From Fimbriimonadaceae bacterium (GTDB lineage: Bacteria; Armatimonadota; Fimbriimonadia; Fimbriimonadales; Fimbriimonadaceae), in NCBI GenBank assembly GCA_019187105.1, contig JABAQM010000001.1, positions 2,138,734 through 2,202,733 on the forward strand: DNA of 64,000 nucleotides. The letters run 5' to 3'. Under the pieces are notes generated by a model. The model had not been told where the DNA came from, ran no database searches, and worked only from the letters and a program-made list of their open reading frames with translations. The position numbers and the translations under genes were made by a program. This document shows, piece after piece, positions 8,274 through 16,461 of this stretch. How positions within the stretch are numbered: the stretch's first letter is position 1; every line of letters starts with the position of its first letter.

Positions 8274-8987
8274 ATGATCACGATGAAGAACATCAGCAGA
8301 GTCGGAGCCGCATTCGCGCTTGGCGCCATCGTCACCAGTGCCTTCGCCCAAGGCGGACCACCGCAGGGTGGGCCTCCCCACGGTGGACCACCGCCTGGCG
8401 GACCCGGTCGAGGGATGCGCGGCCCGATGGGTGGCCCGGCCATCCTGCACCTGAAGGAGGTCCAGGCCGAGCTCAAGCTTAGTCAGGACCAGATGGAGCG
8501 GATTCACGAAGCGCTTCAGTCCCTTCGACCTCCGCAGGGTGATCGCCCACCGGTAGGCGACCGGCCGCCGCAAGGCAACCCTCCACCCCGGGGCGAGGGC
8601 AATCGGCACCAAGGACCGCCTCCGGGCGACATGGGTCAGCACGTGGCGAAGGTCAACGAGGCTCTTCGTGGCGTGATGAGCCAAGCTCAGTTCAAGCGCT
8701 ATACGGAGCTGGATCTTCAGGCGTCGGGTCCGATGGCGTTCCATCGCGACGACGTCATCAAGAAGCTTGGGCTGTCTGAGAATCAGCTTCAGCAGATGCA
8801 CGAGCTCATGATGGCGGGCCGACCTGGACGCCCTGGCGAAGGCGCTCCTCCGCGAGAAGGCGACCATGAGCAGCATCGGCAAAAGATGATGGACCAGATC
8901 CTGGGCCTCCTGTCCTCTCAACAGCGCCAAACCTGGAACGGTATGGTCGGAAAGAAGTTCGACTTCCCCAAGCCACCCCGACGTTAA
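8274..8987 (+). CDS. Spy/CpxP-like periplasmic protein, Gly-Pro-rich
   Basis: Secreted protein of 237 residues. ATG 8274 has a good ribosome site (GAGG 8265-8268) and gives a signal peptide ending near AFA-Q. A GGPPxGGPP-type low-complexity stretch follows (about residues 27-55). Two segments resemble the LTxxQ repeats of Spy/CpxP chaperones: LKLSQDQMERIHEAL and LGLSENQLQQMHELM, separated by another Pro/Gly-rich linker. It lies 42 nt after the kinase gene and before a strong terminator, so it probably belongs to the same regulon. Assignment rests on motif spacing and amphipathic helices, not close identity. Confidence 0.65.
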   Translation: MITMKNISRVGAAFALGAIVTSAFAQGGPPQGGPPHGGPPPGGPGRGMRGPMGGPAILHLKEVQAELKLSQDQMERIHEALQSLRPPQGDRPPVGDRPPQGNPPPRGEGNRHQGPPPGDMGQHVAKVNEALRGVMSQAQFKRYTELDLQASGPMAFHRDDVIKKLGLSENQLQQMHELMMAGRPGRPGEGAPPREGDHEQHRQKMMDQILGLLSSQQRQTWNGMVGKKFDFPKPPRR

Positions 8988-9003
8988 CCTGGTACCCACC
9001 CCC

Positions 9004-9028
9004 GGGCCCCCGAAATGGGGGCCCTTTT
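9004..9028 (+). terminator. Rho-independent terminator after the Spy-like gene
   Basis: Stem GGGCCCCC (9004-9011) and GGGGGCCC (9017-9024) with loop GAAAT, followed by TTTT. It overlaps the final codons of the convergent MFS gene. Confidence 0.85.
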
Positions 9029-10259
9029 AGTCCGTTTCGACGAAGTCCATATCGCGATGGAACGTCTCCGGCAGCATCGCCACGGCAAAGAAGGCGAGCA
9101 CGATCACGATGCCGCCGATTGCCGCGACCGAACCCACCGCACCGAGCGAGGGTTCGAGCAGGCGACGAACCATGGTCATCGGAATCACCATTCCGCGTAC
9201 AAAACTGGGAGCGGTTATGGCTACCGTGCCCCGCAAATTGGTGCCAAATATCTCCCCCGAGGTAGTTACGAACACGGCCCAGTAGCCTGCGCCGACGCCA
9301 CCAATAAACATCATCCAGAAGAAGCCGTCCGCCGTACGCGTTGACAGAAAGATCGACCCGACCGCGATCGTGATCCAAAGGAAGGCGACATAAAAGGCTC
9401 GCTTTCGGCTGCGAAGGATTTGGCTGATGCCGCCAAAGATCAGGTCTCCGATGCAGAGTCCCAAAGCGGCAATGGCGATAATGTCGGGGGCGGCTTTCGG
9501 ATCCGGAATATTCAGCGCCTTTTGGATTTCCGGTGAAAAGGTCATCATCTGCCCGGCGAAGAACCACACCGGAAGTCCGGCAAGGATGATGGCCAGATAG
9601 CGCGTCAGGCGGTCCCGCGTTTTGAAAATGCCCCAGAAGTCACCTTTGCGGATGTCGGTTCGCTCTTTGACCTGCTCGAACATGCCGGATTCGTAAACGC
9701 CGATTCGCATGACCAAGAGAGCGAGTCCCATACCGCCGCCGATGAAATAAGCGACGCGCCAGTCGACCGCCTTTGCAACGAGGGGCGCGGCCACGGATCC
9801 GGTCACCCCAACTGTAGCGACGAAGGTCGTCGCCCATCCTCTTTTCGCCGTTGAAACCAATTCGCTGACGAGGGCGATACCGGCGCCGAGCTCGCCGGCA
9901 AGGCCGACCCCGGCAACGAGGCGGCAGACGGCGTAGGCGCTGATGCTGTCGACAAAGCCGTTAGCGAGGTTGGCCAAGGAGTAGGTGATGATCGATGCGA
10001 ACAGTACCGTCAGGCGGCCCTTTCGGTCGGCGATGACGCCGAAGATGATCGCGCCTATGATGAACCCGGCCATCTGCCAGTTCAGTAGATTCTCGCCGAC
10101 TCGCATGAGGTCGGCTTCGGGCACGCCGAGCGATAGGAGGCTCTGCTTCCGAACGGACGAGTAGAGCCAGATGTCGAACACGTCGACGAAGTATCCAAGG
10201 GCCGCGACCAGAATCGCCAGCGTCTTTGCCGTCGAAGAGGGTAGTTTCCCCGCCCGCAT
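9027..10259 (-). CDS. MFS transporter (sugar/metabolite:proton symporter-like)
   Basis: 410 residues with about 12 hydrophobic helices, consistent with the major facilitator superfamily. The loop 2-3 signature is FGVIADRKGRLTVL (near residues 75-88); RLVAGVGLAGELGAG resembles the NanT/ProP-type subgroup. The substrate cannot be inferred. The ATG at 10259 has no Shine-Dalgarno but a TAGACT hexamer lies 12 nt upstream. It is monocistronic between convergent and same-strand neighbours. Confidence 0.88.
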   Translation of the reverse strand: MRAGKLPSSTAKTLAILVAALGYFVDVFDIWLYSSVRKQSLLSLGVPEADLMRVGENLLNWQMAGFIIGAIIFGVIADRKGRLTVLFASIITYSLANLANGFVDSISAYAVCRLVAGVGLAGELGAGIALVSELVSTAKRGWATTFVATVGVTGSVAAPLVAKAVDWRVAYFIGGGMGLALLVMRIGVYESGMFEQVKERTDIRKGDFWGIFKTRDRLTRYLAIILAGLPVWFFAGQMMTFSPEIQKALNIPDPKAAPDIIAIAALGLCIGDLIFGGISQILRSRKRAFYVAFLWITIAVGSIFLSTRTADGFFWMMFIGGVGAGYWAVFVTTSGEIFGTNLRGTVAITAPSFVRGMVIPMTMVRRLLEPSLGAVGSVAAIGGIVIVLAFFAVAMLPETFHRDMDFVETD

Positions 10260-10271
10260 GATGAGCAGACG

Positions 10272-10277
10272 AGTCTA
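10272..10277 (-). promoter_or_regulatory. Candidate -10 element of the MFS gene
   Basis: TAGACT on the minus strand, 12 nt before the ATG; identical hexamer and spacing to the epimerase-rfbB operon. Confidence 0.35.
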
Positions 10278-10351
10278 CACCGGCGAAAGCGGCTTGGATG
10301 GAGGGCGACCGTTCCGCGAAGCTCAAAGCGCTACGCAGTTCAATTCGGCAA

Positions 10352-12295
10352 TCACGTTCGGACTTCGAGCGGGATCGTTGCCTTAAGGATCAGGCTGCGC
10401 CGGAATTTTCTTGCGTTCGGATCCCCGAGGATAAGGAAGTACTCGACCCCGCGAACGCCGCTGCGCCGATACGCAAAGTAGACGTTCCAGTCATTGTCGA
10501 TCCGAACGGCGCGACCACTGATGGTGTCGTACTGTCCGATGTCGTAAGCCCATGACAGGATGCTTTGCTGCTGCTCGCGACCGTGCCTTACGACCTGGTG
10601 CGATGCGGTGACCTGCATCTTGGGGATCGGGCGGTACGCGACCACGACACTCCAGGTCTTGTAGTTCTTGCCCGCGACCCGACCAAAGCCGTAGCCGGCG
10701 CCAATCTGCCGTTGTGGACTGCCGGACGGGTAGCGGAGACCAATGCTATGGATTTCGTCCTTGTTCGCAAAGAAGCGGTCCCGGCTGTATTCGTAGCCGA
10801 TCGACAGCCGATTCGAGAAACCGACGTCAGCTTCAAAGAAATTTGACCGGCGATAGACGTTGCCGGCGTGGTTCTTGTAATCGGCATGGTAGAGGAATAC
10901 GTTTGTGCTTTGGAAAGTGCCGCGATGGGTTTTTTCGAATCCGACGCCGCCGCTGAAGCCACGAACATCCCGTTCCGGTGAAAACCCGATTCTCGGAAAG
11001 AACCGCGGACTGATGTCCAGCCATTCCAGGAATACGTTCCATCCGGTTCCGTCCCGAAGCTCGAAGCCACCGTTGTTTCGCCACCCCACGCCCCGGACTT
11101 TGTCACGTGAAACCATGGAGCCGGCGAAGAGCGAGAGCTTGCCAATGTCGTGACCGGTGGAGAGGTTGGTGGTGAAGTTGTCCTCCCCAGGCTTGCGCCA
11201 GTCAGCCCAAGAGAAGGTGAAGCGGTGCCTTCCCTTTGGAACGTAGTTAAAAGATCCGACGTTGGCGTTCTCTTCACCGAATCGAATGGTGTCGAGCAGT
11301 CCAACCGTTAGATCGTCGGTGAGCTTGCCGTGGATCTTCAAGCCGGCGTCGAGGTCGCGAATGCGCTGGGGTGCAAAGATCCGCTGGTCAAATCCCACTT
11401 GGAAAGCGTTGGCGCCCTCAAGAAAGAAGGGGCGGGTTTCCGAAGCAAGCCGCTCGAAGTAGCTGAAATCCAGGCTGAGAATCTGCCCTTCGATGTTTCT
11501 GAAATCGGGATTGATCGTGCCGACGAGCTCGAGGCGATCAACAATCTTCGTCTTGAGGTCCAAGCCGGAGTTGAAGATCCCACCCGTGTCCTCGTCGTAA
11601 CCTGCATAGGCGTAGGGAAGAAGCTTGATCGTATGCGGCTCGACGATCCTGGGGACGTCGACGTTATCCCAATATCCGATCGTCTGGAGATTGTTGGGGC
11701 TGAACTGCCAGAGATAGGCTCGCTGGGTTCGGGGGCAGGCCTGGCCGACATTGATACGGAGGTTCCTCTTGCCCGGACCCGGGAGCCTCATGACCTTCCA
11801 TGGAATCTTGGCTTCGACTTCGTATCCGGTTTCGGTAATGCGGGCCGCTGCAACGAATTCGCCAAGCCACTCGCGTTTGGTGGCGCGGCCGCCGGCGAGG
11901 TTTATCTGGGTCGCCCCGCGAGGATTCACCCAGAACTCGTTGAACTCGTTCAACGCGCCTGTCGGGTCGATACCGAGCGCCACGCGGTCATCACCTTCTA
12001 GATTGCTGTTCACGCGGTACTGCGTGGCCTGAATCAGCTTGGGGTCGACGGTGACGCGGGCCGCGAAGTAGATAAAGCTTGCATCGTAGCCAAGCCAGAA
12101 CACTGTGGTTTCTGGCGCTGCTGAACCGGTTTCCTCCTCCACGAAGTGGGTTCCGGACGGTACTTCGCCCCATTCAGCATCGTTGATGACACCATCGAGC
12201 GTGGGTGGCGTCGCCAACACGTGACCCGGTAGTCGCCCGGTTTCACCCAATGCCCAGGCCGGAACCGCCAGCAACAAACCCAAAACCCATCGCAC
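10352..12295 (-). CDS. DUF5916 family outer-membrane protein with N-terminal CBM9-like domain
   Basis: From the GTG at 12295 the product has 647 residues: signal peptide (MRWVLGLLLAVPAWALG), then a carbohydrate-binding-family-9-like beta-sandwich that starts PPTLDGVINDAEW and continues to about residue 180, then a long C-terminal region of alternating amphipathic strands typical of the DUF5916 beta-barrel. Its role is unknown; an outer-membrane location is inferred. A TTG start at 12442 would put about 49 charged residues before the signal peptide and is rejected. TAGAAG sits 7 nt before the chosen GTG. Confidence 0.8.
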   Translation of the reverse strand: MRWVLGLLLAVPAWALGETGRLPGHVLATPPTLDGVINDAEWGEVPSGTHFVEEETGSAAPETTVFWLGYDASFIYFAARVTVDPKLIQATQYRVNSNLEGDDRVALGIDPTGALNEFNEFWVNPRGATQINLAGGRATKREWLGEFVAAARITETGYEVEAKIPWKVMRLPGPGKRNLRINVGQACPRTQRAYLWQFSPNNLQTIGYWDNVDVPRIVEPHTIKLLPYAYAGYDEDTGGIFNSGLDLKTKIVDRLELVGTINPDFRNIEGQILSLDFSYFERLASETRPFFLEGANAFQVGFDQRIFAPQRIRDLDAGLKIHGKLTDDLTVGLLDTIRFGEENANVGSFNYVPKGRHRFTFSWADWRKPGEDNFTTNLSTGHDIGKLSLFAGSMVSRDKVRGVGWRNNGGFELRDGTGWNVFLEWLDISPRFFPRIGFSPERDVRGFSGGVGFEKTHRGTFQSTNVFLYHADYKNHAGNVYRRSNFFEADVGFSNRLSIGYEYSRDRFFANKDEIHSIGLRYPSGSPQRQIGAGYGFGRVAGKNYKTWSVVVAYRPIPKMQVTASHQVVRHGREQQQSILSWAYDIGQYDTISGRAVRIDNDWNVYFAYRRSGVRGVEYFLILGDPNARKFRRSLILKATIPLEVRT

Positions 12296-12302
12296 CGAGG
12301 AA

Positions 12303-12308
12303 CTTCTA
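12303..12308 (-). promoter_or_regulatory. Candidate -10 element of the DUF5916 gene
   Basis: TAGAAG on the minus strand, 7 nt before the GTG start that opens the signal peptide. One mismatch from TANNNT. Confidence 0.3.
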
Positions 12309-12504
12309 CTGTGCGATGCCGGTGCCGGGTTGCGCGATCGCTGCCTTTTGCGACCCGTTGGACTATGCTTCACTTGGCGTTTGCGATTTGGAATAGTTGA
12401 TGACAGCCAATGTGCTGTGCAAGGAGCGGACTGCACAAACAAGGCACCGAAGCGGCAGACGCAACCGTCCTTGTTGATAACTCAGCATCGCAAGTAGGTG
12501 GCGG

Positions 12505-13149
12505 ATGAAGGTTCTTACAGAGTTTGTCGGCACGTTCTTCTTTCTTTTCGCGATCAGCTTGGCAGCGAACAGCGGTTCTGTTCTCACGCCTATCGCGATC
12601 GGCTGCGCGCTCATGGTGATGGTGTACATGGGTGGCCATATCTCCGGCGCCCACTACAACCCCGCGGTATCGACGGCGGCGGTGATTCAGAAGAAGATGC
12701 CGGCTTCGGATTTCATCCCATACGTCATTGCGCAGGTGGCGGCTGGGATTGTCGCCTTCTTCGTCGGGTGGTGGATTACCGGCCGTACCGTCGCGATTGC
12801 CCCAGGTAGCGGCGTCGACCCGGCAAAGGCACTCATCGTGGAAATCCTCTTCACCGCGATGCTTGCGCTGGTGGTCCTCAACGTCGCCACTCATCGAAAG
12901 ACGGAGGGGAGGGGCTTTTATGGGCTCGCCATCGGCTTCACCATCGTGGTTGCGGCCATTGCGGGAGGTGGAATTTCAGGTGGCGCTTTTAACCCGGCGG
13001 TGGGAATTGGCGCAGCCGTAGTCGACGCTACGCAGGGCGGAGGCACCTTTGGCAACATCTGGATCTATATCGTCGGTCCGATCGTCGGCGGCATTCTTGG
13101 TGCGCTGATTTTCGGAATGCAGGAACGCGAATCCGTTCCGCCCGGGTAA
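12505..13149 (+). CDS. MIP-family channel (aquaporin/glycerol facilitator)
   Basis: 214 residues with six predicted membrane helices. Both NPA half-helix motifs are intact: SGAHYNPAV (near 47-55) and SGGAFNPAV (near 158-166). In most aquaporins the second NPA is followed by Arg, which forms part of the selectivity filter; here it is Val (NPAVGIG), so filter chemistry is altered. AGGTGG precedes the ATG. The gene is isolated and ends at a terminator shared with the convergent PepSY gene. Confidence 0.92.
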   Translation: MKVLTEFVGTFFFLFAISLAANSGSVLTPIAIGCALMVMVYMGGHISGAHYNPAVSTAAVIQKKMPASDFIPYVIAQVAAGIVAFFVGWWITGRTVAIAPGSGVDPAKALIVEILFTAMLALVVLNVATHRKTEGRGFYGLAIGFTIVVAAIAGGGISGGAFNPAVGIGAAVVDATQGGGTFGNIWIYIVGPIVGGILGALIFGMQERESVPPG

Positions 13150-13177
13150 CGAAGTAGGTATCGGTCGCATGCGCAAG

Positions 13178-13201
13178 GCCCGGCATTAGCCGGGCTTTTT
13201 T
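13178..13201. terminator. Terminator between aquaporin and PepSY genes
   Basis: GCCCGGC (13178-13184), loop ATTA, GCCGGGC (13189-13195), then six T on the plus strand. It overlaps the stop of the PepSY gene. Confidence 0.88.
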
Positions 13202-13719
13202 GTGCGTTCGTAGTGCCGTCGCCGAAGGATCGGAACGACGTACATCGAAAAGCCGGTGCAAGCCAGCGTGGCGAGGGCGATCGCGACGAGGGGCAGCACC
13301 CAGTCATGGGCCCAGTCTCCCAAGTAGCTGAGGTCGTGGATGTCTTCCGAGAGCTGGTCGTTGCGGAAGCTCGCCGATAGCACCTCGGCCGTCGTTCCGT
13401 CGACCTGCACCTCGAGATATCCCTCCTTGCTGATGACTTTGAAAATGTTGGACTTCGGCCGATAGTCGATGCGGTCGATATCCTCCATCGTCTGGAGGCG
13501 CGAGTCTCCCAACGCAAAGGCTGCCTCGGCCGCTTGCTGGAGGCTCGCGGTTTCGGCGAGAGTGGTGATCTTCCCACCCTCTCGTTCGGGCGGCCGCATC
13601 CACGCGAACCGAGATTTGTTGGCGAGAAGAAAACCGGTTACGGCAAGGGACAGCAAGAATACGGCGGCTAGCACTCCAAACCACTTGTGCAGCGACCGCA
13701 GGCGACGAAACCCCGACAT
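13186..13719 (-). CDS. PepSY-associated membrane protein
   Basis: 177 residues: an N-terminal helix starting RRLRSLHKWFGVLAAVFLLS (residues 5-24), a periplasmic region with one PepSY-like repeat (about 55-115) and a C-terminal membrane helix (about 140-163). The LHKWFG start is typical of PepSY_TM proteins, which often accompany iron uptake or flavin-dependent reductases, but this is a short version with one periplasmic loop. No iron-uptake gene lies nearby. TAGTAT ends 8 nt before its ATG. Confidence 0.8.
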   Translation of the reverse strand: MSGFRRLRSLHKWFGVLAAVFLLSLAVTGFLLANKSRFAWMRPPEREGGKITTLAETASLQQAAEAAFALGDSRLQTMEDIDRIDYRPKSNIFKVISKEGYLEVQVDGTTAEVLSASFRNDQLSEDIHDLSYLGDWAHDWVLPLVAIALATLACTGFSMYVVPILRRRHYERTKKPG

Positions 13720-13727
13720 TAGAACAA

Positions 13728-13733
13728 ATACTA
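13728..13733 (-). promoter_or_regulatory. Candidate -10 element of the PepSY gene
   Basis: TAGTAT on the minus strand, 8 nt before the ATG, with no Shine-Dalgarno in the gap; fits leaderless transcription. Confidence 0.45.
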
Positions 13734-13798
13734 CGCCCTTTGCGAAGTTGGTGCCAGCGGCCGAACCGATGGCGCGGCGTGGATGCCATCATCGCCAG

Positions 13799-15586
13799 AT
13801 GAGCGCCGTTCCGAACGCACCGCTTGTCCGCCTGTGGCAATACGCTCGGTCCTATCGACGCCGGGTGGTTCTGGCCTCGGTTTACACGACGCTTGGCAAA
13901 GTCATGGATGTCGTACCAGAGATCCTGATTGGCGCCGTCGTCGACGTTGTGGTGCGCGGTCAGAACTCCTTCGTCGCAGTGGCCTTCGGGATTCCCGATC
14001 GATGGACGCAGCTTCTGGTTTTGGCTGCCGCCAATCTCGTGGTATGGATCCTTGAGAGTGTATTCGGGTACCTCGCGGCGGTCACCTGGCGCAATCTCGC
14101 CCAGTCGATGGAGCACGAGGTCCGGCTTGACCTTTACGGGCATGTCCAATCCCTCGAAGTCGCCTGGTTCGAAGACCGCCAGACGGGTGGACTGCTCAGC
14201 GTCCTGAACGACGATATCAACCAGCTCGAACGGTTCTTGGATGGCGGCGCGCATACGATCCTGAACATCGTCTGGAACGTTATTCTGACGGGCGCGGTTT
14301 TCTTTGCGAGTTCCCCGCTCTTGACCCTTCTGGCGTTTCTGCCCATCCCCCTGATCGTTCTCGGTTCGATTCGCTACCAACGCCGGCTCGAGCCGCTTTA
14401 TGCCCGCGTCCGCGAGGCGGTCGCCGAGCTTAGTGCCACGATCAGCACGAATCTCGGGGGGATCACGACGATCAAGGCATTTGCTGCCGAGGACCGTGAG
14501 CGTGAACGGATCGCCAAGGTATCCGACGCCTACCGGATCGCCAACCGAGATGCGATCCAATACTCGTCCGCGTTCGTGCCGCTCATCCGAATGGTCATCC
14601 TCGCTGGGTTCACCTGCACGCTGGTCGTGGGAGGCTGGATGGTCCTCCAGAATCAGATGGAGGTCGGCATCTACTCCGTGCTGATTTTCATGACCCAGCG
14701 CCTGCTATGGCCGCTTACCGCCCTAGGTGAGACCCTTGACATGTATCAGCGGGCGATGGCATCGACGCGGCGCATCTTCGGATTGCTCGACGTGAAGCCG
14801 ACCATGCCAGAGGGAGCCAACCTGCTGCCCGCTCCCGTGCGCGGCGACATCGAGTTTCGGGATGTATCGTTCGCCTACGGAGAGGGCCCGACCGTCCTCA
14901 GAGACCTCAACCTTAAGATTCCGGCGGGCGAGACGCATGCCGTTGTTGGCGCGACCGGCGCGGGGAAATCGACGGTCATACGATTGCTGTTGCGCTTTCA
15001 CGATCCCCAGGAGGGGCAGGTTCTCGTGGATGGCCAAGCGCTGTCCGAAACTTCGTATCGGAGCCTGCGGGAAGCGATCGGATATGTCAGCCAGGATGTG
15101 TTCTTGTTCCACGGTTCTGTTCGAGACAACATCGCCTATGGCCGAGCCGGCGCATCCGACGCCGAGATCGAGGACGCGGCCAAGCTCGCCGAGGCGCACG
15201 ACTTCGTGCTTGAGCTTCCCAACGGCTATGACACCATCGTCGGAGAGCGTGGGCAGAAGCTATCCGGTGGTCAGCGGCAGCGGATCTCGCTCGCGCGGGC
15301 CATCCTTCGCGATCCCGCGATTCTGGTGCTCGATGAGGCGACGTCGGCCGTCGATAATGAGACCGAGGCGGCAATCCAGCGTTCGATGGCCAAGGTGACC
15401 CAGAACCGCACATCCTTGGTAATTGCCCATCGGCTTTCCACGGTTCGTGATGCCGACCGGATCTGGGTTCTAGAAAAGGGCGCGGTGGCGGAGTTTGGCT
15501 CGCACGACGAGCTGGTCGCTCGGGGCGGACTTTATGCAGCATTGTGGCGGGTGCAGACGGGCGAGCGTCTCGCTGTCGCCGGCTGA
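13799..15586 (+). CDS. ABC exporter half-transporter (fused membrane and ATPase domains)
   Basis: 595 residues from ATG 13799. Six-helix membrane domain (about 20-320), then the ATPase: Walker A GATGAGKS (384-391), signature LSGGQRQR (about 487), Walker B ILVLDEATS (about 508-516), switch His in IAHRLST. This is the MsbA/multidrug/lipid exporter type and would work as a homodimer, or as a heterodimer with a partner not present here. Longer upstream reading is only antisense to the PepSY gene. The formiminotransferase-like gene starts 17 nt after its stop. Confidence 0.93.
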   Translation: MSAVPNAPLVRLWQYARSYRRRVVLASVYTTLGKVMDVVPEILIGAVVDVVVRGQNSFVAVAFGIPDRWTQLLVLAAANLVVWILESVFGYLAAVTWRNLAQSMEHEVRLDLYGHVQSLEVAWFEDRQTGGLLSVLNDDINQLERFLDGGAHTILNIVWNVILTGAVFFASSPLLTLLAFLPIPLIVLGSIRYQRRLEPLYARVREAVAELSATISTNLGGITTIKAFAAEDRERERIAKVSDAYRIANRDAIQYSSAFVPLIRMVILAGFTCTLVVGGWMVLQNQMEVGIYSVLIFMTQRLLWPLTALGETLDMYQRAMASTRRIFGLLDVKPTMPEGANLLPAPVRGDIEFRDVSFAYGEGPTVLRDLNLKIPAGETHAVVGATGAGKSTVIRLLLRFHDPQEGQVLVDGQALSETSYRSLREAIGYVSQDVFLFHGSVRDNIAYGRAGASDAEIEDAAKLAEAHDFVLELPNGYDTIVGERGQKLSGGQRQRISLARAILRDPAILVLDEATSAVDNETEAAIQRSMAKVTQNRTSLVIAHRLSTVRDADRIWVLEKGAVAEFGSHDELVARGGLYAALWRVQTGERLAVAG

Positions 15587-15591
15587 CCGGA

Positions 15592-15597
15592 TATCCT
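15592..15597 (+). promoter_or_regulatory. Candidate -10 element of the formiminotransferase gene
   Basis: TATCCT ends 6 nt before the ATG at 15604 in the short gap after the ABC exporter; the gap (GTGGGC) has no purine-rich ribosome site. Confidence 0.45.
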
Positions 15598-15603
15598 GTG
15601 GGC

Positions 15604-16461
15604 ATGCGCGTCCTGACCGTGCCGAACTGGTCTTTCGGTCGGGACAACGCCCTCTTGCGGGCATGTCGCGACATCTTGGAATCCAGCGGAGTCGTCACGC
15701 ACTTCTGCGCCTCGGACATCGACCACAACCGGACGGTGACCGCGTTCAGTGGCGCTGCCGACGAGGTCGAGAGGGTGCTCTTCACGCTCGCGGACGTTAT
15801 CCTGGATCGTATTGATCTAAACCGCCATGTCGGGGTCCATCCTCGCGTTGGGGCCCTCGACGTATGTCCGTTCGTGGTCGCGGAAGCAGACGAGGTCGAT
15901 GCGATCGCCTTCGCTGATCGGATTGGCGCAGAACTTGCCAAACGGTACGACCTTCCGGTCTATCTCTACGAAAAGTCGGAGCGGGGTCGGCACGAGAGCG
16001 ATCTTCCCGCGCTACGAAAGGGCGGCTTCGGCGGTCTTATCGATCGCGAGCTCAACCCCGACTTTGGCCCCAGGCGGTATCACCCCCACCTCGGCGTTAC
16101 TGTGCTGGGAGTTCGCGGGTTCTTGATCGCCCTGAACGTGAATATCGCCTCAGTCGATGCTTCTCTCGCGCAAGCGCTGGGACGCACGATTCGCGAAATG
16201 CGCCAGATCGGCGACCACCGGTTCTTAGGTGTTCGAGCGCTTGGGTTTCAACTTGCGAGCCGCGAGATGAGCCAAGTCAGCATGAACCTCACGCTTCCCG
16301 ATCGTACGCCGATCGACCCGATCGTGGAGTGGATCGCCTCCGAAGTTGCGGATGCCGGCGAGAGTGTCGCCGGCACCGAGCTCATTGGCGTGATTCGGCC
16401 TCGCGACCAGGAATTTGCCACGACCATTCACCCTAGGCCTGAGCAAGTCATCGAGCTATAG
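15604..16461 (+). CDS. Glutamate formimidoyltransferase-like protein
   Basis: 285 residues covering the two formiminotransferase subdomains. Family marks: VPNWSFGRD near the N terminus (family VPNFSEGR), DIDHNRTVTAFSG, and HVGVHPRVGALDVCPFV with the histidine region used in catalysis. The C-terminal half carries MSQVSMNLT. The enzyme moves a formimino group from formiminoglutamate to tetrahydrofolate in histidine degradation. There is no cyclodeaminase fusion and no hut gene nearby, so substrate and pathway are uncertain. It converges with the beta-helix gene with no spacing. Confidence 0.85.
   Translation: MRVLTVPNWSFGRDNALLRACRDILESSGVVTHFCASDIDHNRTVTAFSGAADEVERVLFTLADVILDRIDLNRHVGVHPRVGALDVCPFVVAEADEVDAIAFADRIGAELAKRYDLPVYLYEKSERGRHESDLPALRKGGFGGLIDRELNPDFGPRRYHPHLGVTVLGVRGFLIALNVNIASVDASLAQALGRTIREMRQIGDHRFLGVRALGFQLASREMSQVSMNLTLPDRTPIDPIVEWIASEVADAGESVAGTELIGVIRPRDQEFATTIHPRPEQVIEL

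Noticed and set aside
8350-8600. Repeated GGACCACCGC-like units considered as a CRISPR or tandem-repeat array
   Set aside because: The units are in frame and encode GGPP repeats of a secreted protein; no constant repeat/spacer pattern.
12296-12442. N-terminal extension of the DUF5916 protein from a TTG at 12442
   Set aside because: Adds about 49 basic residues ahead of an obvious signal peptide; GTG 12295 fits the signal peptide and the upstream hexamer.
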